Below, piece after piece: positions 56,625 through 64,000 of a stretch of DNA of 64,000 nucleotides. The position numbers were made by a program, and so were the translations under genes. The stretch lies in the NCBI GenBank assembly GCA_964036045.1, contig OZ038384.1, forward strand, positions 29,679,771 to 29,743,770, in the 5' to 3' direction. The stretch comes from Eutreptiella sp. 'Long Island Sound 2002' (lineage: Eukaryota; Euglenozoa; Euglenophyceae; Eutreptiales; Eutreptiaceae). How positions within the stretch are numbered: position 1 is the stretch's first letter; each line of letters opens with the position of its first letter. The notes beneath the pieces are model-generated. The model did not search any database. It was not told where the DNA came from and saw only the letters and a list, made by a program, of their open reading frames with translations.

Positions 56625-58346
56625 CACAAAATGCCACCTAAGCGTCCCTTTTCCTTGTTGGGAACACAGCGCCAGCGCGCAGCCCGGATTGAGCATCTGG
56701 AGGCCGCGGTGGCGGCCTCCCTATGTGAGGAATATCGGGCCGAGCTCCAACCCAATGGTAGCATACTGCTAGTCCCTTAGGACTATAGCCGGCCCACGGA
56801 CACCAATCCCCTCATCAAGTCGGAGGCCTTGCGCGTGCTGTGGCAGATGCGTAGTTCACAGATGTCGCGCCGCGGCATGGCCTACCTGCTGCCCGACCTG
56901 GACAGCACCGTTAACTGGGCCGACGTGGCCCCGTGGCTGAAGCACCTCAGCCAACCTGCTAGCCGGCGGGTTTGTATCCTTGAGGGGGATTATGAGATGC
57001 AAGGGGCGTACTGCAATATTGCTGAGCGGCTAGCCCTGCTCTATGAAGCGCGTGCCGTACGCACACCGGAAGCCTTGCAACCGGGCGCGCAGCGCAACAC
57101 CTGGGTGACCATCGGCGTTGACGGCACCAACCGGTGGAATCGGGCCTACGTGCACTGTGCAGTGGCTGCACCGGGTTGTGGGCCCACACAGCTTGCTAGC
57201 TGGTGGCTGTTCGAGGGTAGCGAGATGTGGGCCACGGTGTACAGCATGCAATCGAAGTGTGACTTCGATACGCAGCTCCGCGCTGCTACGGCCCTGCAAC
57301 TGCCGCATGCGGATGGGGTGGCGCGCAGCCCCCTATTCTTCGTCCGGGCCGATGGCAAGGCCCACATCATGCTGGCCGGCGAGGACGGCTTCACCAAGAA
57401 GAGCCCCGGGGCCATGGTGTGTCACTGCTGCGGCGCAAACCGTGAAACGTCGGGGGACAAGAGGTTGCCCTGGAAGGAATCAAGGGACATGTACGACTAA
57501 CCGGGGTCTTTCGTGACATCCCGGCGGACCACCGCGTTCGTGACGTCGGTGCGCATGGAGTCATGCGTGTTGCCATTGCGGGGGTCAATGGAATTGTGCG
57601 GGGGCTGGTGACCCATGGAGGGGTATCAAGGAAGAGTGCGGCCACCATGGTGCAGGGGGTTGTAACCGGGGTACGGAAAGTGGCCCGCACGGTGCGGCCT
57701 GGAAAGTGGGGGGCGGACAAGTGCGCATGGAGTTGGGGGCTGCTGCGCACTTTGTCAAGGCCCGGCTGTGGGGCCCACTGTTGCAGCTGGTGCACCGGTG
57801 ATTGGGAACCATCAAGTGGGGGGCAGGCCATGGGTTGATGTGTGCACGGAGTGGTGGGAGGCGTTTGCGGCCATGGCCGAGGTGGCCTGGAAGGACGACT
57901 TTCTGAGTGGTGCAGAGCAACGTGCCTTGCTGCAATGCCAACGGACCATGGGGGCAAGGCACCTTGACCTAGGATGGGTTAAGACCTTGTGGACGCACAT
58001 GTGGGTTGACCACATGTATGCGTACGTTGCACGGTGGGGGACCATTGCAAGGTTTAGTTGCTTTGCATTGGAGGGCAGCCATGTGCGACTGAAACGGCTG
58101 CTTAGGAATAGTGGGGGGGTCAGCTTGCTGAACGATAGGTCGGGCTTGCAGTGTGTGGTGGATAACCACACACTAGATGATAACCTCCGCAAAGAAGGTT
58201 GGGAGGTGGAGAGTAGGGCTATGACCAAGCAAAGGGGGTTCCAACGACGGTGCATGACTTGGTCACGTGCCCCGCGGGAGAGGAAGGGGAGAGAGAACAT
58301 GGTGAGGAGGATTGTGGAACGTGCATTGCGACAAAAGACCAAGTAA
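56625..58346 (+). pseudogene. Element C coding block 3: DDE-transposase-like
   Basis: ATG at about 56631 (M-P-P-K-R-P-F) follows the acceptor. TAG at 56778 lies in frame (L-L-V-P / D-Y-S-R). Conserved-looking blocks: I-G-V-D-G-T-N-R-W-N-R (about 57110-57145, candidate catalytic Asp), F-V-R-A-D-G-K-A-H-I-M-L-A-G (about 57340-57380), a C-H-C-C-G knuckle (57421-57435), and F-S-C-F-A-L-E-G-S-H-V-R-L-K-R (about 58055-58100, candidate catalytic Glu). The order D...C-H-C-C...E fits several plant and animal DDE families, but I cannot place it in one. Frame changes near 57490 and 57770 break it. The last codon, TAA, is part of a consensus donor (AAG/GTAAGT-like, CAAGTAAGT). Confidence 0.6.
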
Positions 58347-58380
58347 GTGCTTATGATGGATGATTTGTGCCCGTGCATGT

Positions 58381-58552
58381 TAAGTGAGCCCTGAGTGAGC
58401 CCCCAATTAGCTCTCACTGAGCGCTCACTGAGCGCTCACTGAGCCATTTGGCGCGCTCACTGAGCGCTCAGTGAGCCGGCTCAGTGACGGCTCAGTGACG
58501 GCTCAGTCGGGGTGCTCAGTCAACTGAGCCGTCGAAAAAAAGAAACCCCCCC
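58381..58552 (-). repeat. Element C right TIR and motif array
   Basis: Inverted copy of 51296-51470; ends GTCGAAAAAAAG then a C run. Confidence 0.9.
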
Positions 58553-59884
58553 GGTGAAATCCTCTTGGCCTAGGGATTGGTATCCCTTTGGGGACATTCC
58601 AAAACCCCAACCCACCCCCGAAAGCCACAACTTTTCACATTAAACCCCTTGAAAAACACCACTTAGCCCCAAATGAGCCGTTTTAGCCCCAAATGAGCCC
58701 CAACTTCACATTTCCAAGTGAGCCGCAGGTACATAACCTGCTGAAGTCAAAAAATGTGTGGAACCCGAAGGCAGGGGGCAAGAAGGTGGGGGTGGCCCAG
58801 GCGGGGGGGGTAGGAGAGGAACTTACAGGTTTTTATTTTTTAAACCCCACCTTGCTCTCTTGGACCCCTTGGGTGCCTGGGCGTCCTCTCCTCCCCCCCC
58901 AGTTGGGCAAGAAGGTGAAACCTGCGTGCCCAGGCACCGAGCCATCAGACAGCACCTGGTTAACTCGTAAAGGATGGTTCGCCAAAAAAAAATTTTTGCA
59001 AAGTGGTGCTGTCAGTGGTCCCCTGTGTTTAACTGACTTTTGTTTGTTTCCTTGTCAGGGGCTGGTTGCTTCGGGGAAGGGGTCGAGAGCAAGGGGGGGG
59101 GGGGGTTTAAGGGGTACGTGTGCCTGTGACTGACTGAAAGTATCCCCCTTGATGGGGGGACCTGTAGAAAACCGTCTTGGGGGGGGCATGCACATGCAGA
59201 CATGCAAACATGAAGACATAAAAAAGACCAAAAAAGCGAAGGGAAAAACATTGCATGAAGCTGGGTTTGAACCCAGGACCTCTGGGAATGGAGCCTAGGC
59301 CTAGTACCAACTAAGCTAAGTCCCGATCTGCCTATATTCAAAAATAGGAGAGTGTATAGCATAGTACAAAAAAAAGGCTGACAATGAGGACCATACATAG
59401 GTCCTGTCACAGGTGTCCATTTCCCAACCCCCCACCCCCTCCTTCAGGCGACAGCCGTGACCCCCCCCCCCCCGGGCGCAAGCCAATTTTCCACTTCCCC
59501 TTGGGTCTGTCTTAGGGCGCCACTCACGCACGCTCTCAAAAAATGTAACCCCCCCCCCCCCCAAAACCGAGGAAAATGATGGTGTTTTTCAACCCCCGCA
59601 CCACGTAAACTTTTTTTTGGGTTTTGACCATTGTTTTTGTCACTTTTCAAATCCCTGTTTCATGCTCACCTCTCAGACAAGGTAGACAAGAAATAGATAG
59701 CAAGCCATCATGCTTCAACATTGTAGCGCGGTGACATTCCACGAGTCACCCCTTCCAAATGATGTCAGGTAAGAGTCTACAAAGCATTCCTACAAAACAT
59801 GGTACTCACAGGCACATCCAAATCTAAACAAACGCGTTCCACATACATGGCCCTTCCCAAGGGACCAAAAAATGGGGAAATCGC
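58553..59884. other. Gap between elements C and F
   Basis: Contains the tRNA-like unit listed separately, and G/C runs at 59093-59105, 59461-59474 and 59549-59562. No gene supported. Confidence 0.4.
59250..59325 (-). other. tRNA-derived (SINE-like) unit
   Basis: On the minus strand a perfect box A (TAGCTTAGTTGG) is followed about 40 nt later by box B in a closed T-arm (CTGGGTTCAAACCCAG). The 5' and 3' ends do not pair as an acceptor stem, so a SINE head or tRNA pseudogene is more likely than a working tRNA. Confidence 0.5.
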
Positions 59885-59907
59885 AATGAAGCGCGCTGCA
59901 GCGCGCT

Positions 59908-60640
59908 TTAATATTCAAACCTGGTATAAAGCAGCATACACACCAGCATCCAACCAGCATAGTATACTAATAGGACGAGTGGGGGGATTGGCCTCCAAGT
60001 TCTCCCGTGGCATCCGTAGCACTTTCGCATGACGGTTTTGGTCTGACCATCAACCAGGGTATCACCAAATCTCCTTTTGGGCGCTGGCACTTTTTGTACC
60101 TCCTTGCGTCCCCTTTTCCCACGGAGGTCCTCGTTCGGTAACCCATCGTACGTTCTTTTCAATGAAGCGTTTTTAGGATTGCTGCCGGGCGGCTTGGGCA
60201 CTACCTGGCTCAGTGTGAGGGCATCATTGCCAGCGAACTCTAAAGTGGCAGGGGAATCGGTGGGTCCATCAGTGAATGGGACGTATTCGGCCGCACATTC
60301 CGGGTGTACCGGACACCATTCGGCTGGGTCCGGGCTCCCTGGCCCACCGGTTTTCCGGGCGTAGTGCGTTGACAAGGATTGCCGTGTTGGCTCTTGAGCG
60401 CATTGAGCCCAGCTCTTTGAACCCACCAACTCCCATGTTATCGCCTTGGGCCCTGTCTTGGAGCATGCGGTAGGGCCCCCCTAGTCCGTACGGCGTGTGC
60501 AAGAAGATGCACAGCGTGCCGTCGAAAGACTGCTGCTACGGGTCTATACGGATGCCGTCGGGGCACACTTGTTGCAGCCACTCGCGCTGCACCTTACAGA
60601 ACGCGTTGCTCTTGCCCCAGCCGAACACCCATGGATGGCC
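59908..60640 (-). pseudogene. Element F distal coding blocks, unrecognised
   Basis: Upstream part: N-A-F-C-K-V-Q-R-E-W-L-Q-Q-V (about 60610), then I-D-P / TAG (about 60538) directly followed by two CAG Gln codons, then F-L-H-T-P-Y-G-L-G-G-P. After a frame change near 60370: W-C-P-V-H-P-E-C-A-A-E-Y-V-P-F (about 60325), a Lys/Arg-rich stretch (about 60170-60040) and a hydrophobic C-terminus at 59908. The TAG in a Gln run is one of the cleaner cases for UAR = Gln. Confidence 0.4.
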
Positions 60641-60759
60641 CCACAGGCGTATCCTTCCCAACCAAGCCGGACGCCTTCAAAGAGGAAATGTTGCGTTAGG
60701 CCATGGAACTGCACTGTGGCCGCTGCGTTGGCTCACATGCACAGTGGCTTCAACATATT

Positions 60760-61820
60760 GCACATCAATACCGCCCGCGCATGTCCGACCGCCCCGACAC
60801 CACCACGACCACCCGCCTTGCCCACGCAAAGTGAGATGAGTACGTTGCGAGGAGGCAGAGGTGCACAGCCATATTGAGGATGTGGGCAGGGACCCTGCGG
60901 TGGGTGGCATGCACTGATTCCACCGGGCCCCCGATGGCGGTGCTAGACAGCCGGCTTTGCAGCAACTCCACCAGCTCCCCAAATGCCGCCGCTTCGGACC
61001 CCGAGCACTGGATTTTGTAATGCATCTCTTGAAAGCTGGGCGGTGCACATGAGCCAGCCATTAATGTTGGAGGAGCCAGTCCGGCGACAGGAGTCCACGG
61101 CGATATTCCATCGCCTCCGAACGGTATCCACAGTGCTGGGATTGCACCCGCCCTCAACCTTCGCCTGCCGCGAAGAGTTTGGCAAAGAGCAGGCAAATGG
61201 CAGCTTGGTAAACAGGACTCAAGGTGGGAAACGGGCAACAACCGTAGCGAAAAAGCACATTCTGTTTCCCAGCCCGGGCACCCCCCTCACAACTCTTCAT
61301 TGGCGATACCACCGGCATCCAGGTCCCTGCACAGAGCAATGCACCTTGGACTGGCCCATGAGCATAAAATGGAGTATGTCTGTTCATTAATGGTTGCCCG
61401 ATTACTTTGGTCGCAGTGCCATGAGGGTCTGCTTTCACAAGCGTGCCACGAGGAATCTTGGGAGGCATTGTTGAGTCGGGTAGTGCATCGCCTGCATGCA
61501 ACGCGGGTGCAACCAAGTTTCAGCAGTGTTTTCATAAACATCTGCTGCTTGCACCTGCTAGCACCGAGGAGCGTGACGGGCTGGTGTTCGGTATCCACCC
61601 TGGCAGTGTTCCTCATGTAGAGAGGAATGTGAGGGCGCCGAAACACTGAAACAAGCAATCCGGCAGGATGTTGTCCCATTTGCGCGCTGCAGCGGGCAAA
61701 GGGCAAAGGTTGCCGTTTCTTGTGTCTCGCCTGAGGATTTTCATTTCCCGCCACTGCTATCGCAACCGATCCCCCGATCCCATTTTTCTGACCGAGCTCT
61801 GAAATGTTTGCAAACACTGG
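60760..61820 (-). pseudogene. Element F second gene, decayed homologue of D's ParB-like gene
   Basis: In pieces across three frames: L-M-G-Q-S-K-V-H-C-S (about 61360) at the place of D's L-S-G-Q-H-I-V-E-A; F-F-A-T-V-V-A-R-F-P-P (about 61250) versus D's F-L-A-T-V-V-R-P-E-T-P; then helix-rich segments to about 60765. The likeness is by eye and the frames are badly broken. Confidence 0.3.
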
Positions 61821-62368
61821 TCATCCCCAATGACGTCAGTGACGAGTTGACTGCCGCATTGGATGCCCACGTCCCCCGTCGAACAAGAGGACAAAAGGAC
61901 AATCATATTGGCATCATTGCAGACATCCTTGACATGCTAGACCGGAGGAATGCTCCGCGGCGCTACATGCCTGTGCGATAGCCTAGGGTGCCACCGGAGA
62001 TGGCGGGGGGGCCAGATTGTTGCTCGAGGCCATGTGTGTCAGGCCTAGCGGGGTGCATGCCGAAATGGGGGGGGGGGGGTGGTCGAGGGGTAGTGCTACG
62101 ACAGGGGGTCATCGCTGTTGAGTCTCATGAGAGTGCACCTGAGCCTGTGCTGTTGGCTGAAAGTTTTGACGCACATGTTTTGATACCCATATAGAACATC
62201 GCGCGCAATTGGGCAAGTACCGCCGCCCAAGTAACAGTCACGGACCTACGTCCCAACCAGAAAGAGCGCAAGTATATAGTCATACATCACGTGCTTCACT
62301 GCGGTCATTTGCGATAAATGCAGTTGGGTGGCAACAGAGTGCTGTGGCCGCCTAGATATAGCCATAAA

Positions 62369-63573
62369 CTACAAATTCAGCATATCTCGTACCTTATATC
62401 CACAATCACAAGGAGGGAAGCAAATAGTCTTTTCTTGAGGAGCACTTTGCGTGGTGTTGGTATCCCATGTCCCTCCGGCAATTTGCCATGAACAATACAC
62501 ATCATCAGCGTAAAACGCACAGTAACACCTTGGCACTGCATACTTGTAGGGTTGCCACATGGCATAGAAGGGTGGGAGCCAGCCCACTAAGATACCTAGT
62601 TTCACCGTTGGTAGGATTGCTGGTGGACAATCTTGCAAATGCGGTAATAAGTATTCTTGTCAACAAGCAGTGGCAGAATACAAGTCGTGTGTTGTTGAAC
62701 ATACCGCAATATGTGCATCAGCAGCACGAAGTCCCGTTGAGCACCAACCACCAACTCTCCCAACAAAAATTGCTCTCCATGGGTGGCTGCGACATGTGTC
62801 CGGCTCACATCAAGAGGACATTGAATGTCCTTCAGTGGTACTGGTCCTTCGACAATAGTTTGAACTGCAGTACAAAATCCGCGGTGACTACGCCGCAATT
62901 GAGTTGGTACATCCCCCACATTGCTCAACAGTGGATGCAGCGACGGGAACCCACTGTATATCTCAAGAGGCCGAGGCATAGTTGGAACCGTAGCAACCGA
63001 GCAATTCAGCGACACATCATCGGACACAAGCAGCGCGCGAAACCGTCGGCGAAACTGTCGGCGATAAAAATTATCCCGCCAAAGTGCATGTTGTGAACCA
63101 CTCGATTGTTCCCAAAGCGCTGCAGCTACAGCACAAGCCTGTTGCCCTTCAGACGCAACCCCGGCAGCACAAACGCCTGCTTTGCTGAGACGACGTCTCT
63201 CCTTGCAACCAATACCACTCACTGTCTCCAATGGACGCTTTGTCCGTAGCACGCACCGTGCATGCATGACCCTCCAAAAATTGAAAGTTTCCCGCAAGCT
63301 TGTGTTGTACCAGAGAGGTGGTGTGAGACCTAGTTGAACACGGTGCCTATGCTGCAAAAAATCAACAAAATCATGACAAGAATGCTTGTGCACACGCACC
63401 TGCAGTGACCAGGTAACAAAATATGCAGTAGGCGTGCCTGGCAGTGCGGCATTTGCCAGATCATCAACGCAAGTGAACTCTATTAGACACCGACGAAATG
63501 GCAGAACATCCATTTCCCACGACAGTACACAGATGAACAAGGAGTACGCAAAGTGTTGTGTGTAGTGCCGCAT
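62369..63573 (-). pseudogene. Element F first gene, homologue of D's large protein
   Basis: Frame open from 63573 to TGA at 62602. It matches D's first gene at P-L-D-V-S-R-T-H-V (about 62810) and I-L-P-L-L-V-D-K-N-T-Y-Y-R-I-C-K (about 62690-62640). A one-base frame change near 62615 restores homology (L-P-P-F-Y-A-M-W-Q-P-Y-K-Y versus L-P-C-M-Y-G-A-W-H-P-Y-K-H). It lacks most of D's C-terminal half downstream of 62369. Confidence 0.55.
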
Positions 63574-64000
63574 GTAGTTAGTGGAGTTCGATGCAACTCG
63601 TTAGCATGACACTCACAAACGGCGTGAAGTTTGTTTGCACCATGTAATATGAGAATCAAAAAAATCAGTGCACCCAAACAACAAGTACAGCTAAATAGAC
63701 ACACAAGCGGACAAACAGACAGACAAAGTGCGCTACAGCGCAGTGCATCACAACAATGATTGCAATTTCATACCAAGTCAACAATTAGCAATTCATCAAA
63801 GTTCGTTCTCCTGAATGACGGTTGTGCAAGACAAGGGGAGGGGGTAAAATGGAGCGGTTTGTTTGAAAAGTTGGGTTTCAACAGCCTGAAGAACCATTGA
63901 TGAAATCCATAATTTGAAAAAATGTGCGCTGCAACGCAGATGCTTTACAAAAACTGGCAAATTACCCCCCCCCCCCCCTGAGTGAGTCGTATGGGGCAGC
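63574..64000. other. Right edge of window, 5' flank of element F gene
   Basis: Contains two F motifs (about 63730, 63928) and a C run at 63966-63979. No gene. Confidence 0.45.

Larger units (their letters stand above)
51296..58552 (+). mobile_element. Element C: 7.3-kb DNA transposon with long TIRs and TGAGCGCTCA motif arrays
   Basis: The ends are inverted copies about 150 nt long (51296-51470 and 58381-58552). Each begins with a G (or C) run, then a T (or A) run, then CGACGGCTCAGTTGACTGAG. Both are made of repeated TGAGCGCTCAGTGAGC words. Two more clusters of the same words lie inside (53800-53930 and 56020-56150). They separate three plus-strand coding blocks: an oxygenase-like one (51553-53370), a coiled-coil one (54051-55525) and a transposase-like one (56625-58346). 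No target-site duplication is visible, because both outer edges are homopolymers. Confidence 0.8.
59885..64000 (-). mobile_element. Element F (partial): relative of D with GCGCTGCAGCGC motifs
   Basis: GCGCGCTGCAGCGCGC at 59893-59908, GCGCGCTGCAGCGGGC at about 61684, AGCGCTGCAGC at 63116, TGCGCTACAGCGCA at about 63730 and TGCGCTGCAACGCA at about 63928. The minus-strand coding blocks include a clear homologue of element D's first gene. The right end lies beyond the window. Confidence 0.55.

Noticed and set aside
59250-59325. Functional tRNA gene
   Set aside because: Both Pol III boxes are present but the ends do not pair, so a tRNA-derived repeat is more likely.
62602-62604. TGA as the true end of element F's first gene
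   Set aside because: Homology to D resumes at once in a neighbouring frame, so the TGA follows a frameshift.

Overview
This looks like a piece of a large, repeat-rich eukaryotic nuclear genome, probably a protist or alga. There is no operon structure. Coding blocks are split by introns with consensus ends (GTACGT or GTATGC donors, polypyrimidine-TAG acceptors). Long G/C homopolymers and simple repeats are frequent, and transposable elements (TEs) dominate. I recognise no housekeeping gene and cannot name the species. Many good-looking frames are broken by TAA or TAG but seldom by TGA. That would fit a nuclear code with UAR = Gln (NCBI table 6, known from several ulvophycean green algae, ciliates, hexamitids and oxymonads), but it could also be decay of methylated TEs.

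Layout. 1-850: a coding-like fragment. 1524-8619: element A, a four-exon transposase-like gene on the minus strand inside 34-bp terminal inverted repeats (TIRs). About 10785-15560: element B, a diverged relative of A with the same exon plan. 15.6-23.8 kb: mostly repeats and non-coding DNA, with a small MITE-like hairpin (19318-19644) and a tRNA-like trace (20.3 kb). 24.2-26.4 kb: exons of an unrecognised, possibly host gene (minus). 30.0-31.7 kb: element G. 33769-38670: element E, a foldback palindrome whose left arm holds a truncated LINE (RNase H plus zinc knuckle) between 41-bp direct repeats. 38920-40511: a 796-bp tandem duplication. 41.7-43.15 kb: exon-like blocks. 44.0-50.6 kb: element D (minus). 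51296-58552: element C (plus, about 150-bp TIRs). From about 59.9 kb past the right edge: element F, a relative of D.

The theme joining these elements is that each family has its own short palindromic motif, placed in clusters at its ends and in its introns or inter-exon gaps: GTTCCGGCGACGTTCC in A, CGTTTAA/TTAAACG in B, TGAGCGCTCACTGAGC in C, GGTGCTGGCACCAGC in D, GTTCTAGCGACGTTCTAG in E, GCGCTGCAGCGC in F, and a GTGATATGTAG-type palindrome in G. A and B are homologous exon by exon and have clusters at the same five positions, yet their motifs differ. This resembles the family-specific non-coding motifs bound by VANC anti-silencing proteins of plant VANDAL transposons, and it is the best candidate here for an undescribed system.

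Most element genes carry frameshifts or stops, so they are probably relics or drafts with indel errors. Exon boundaries below are read by eye.
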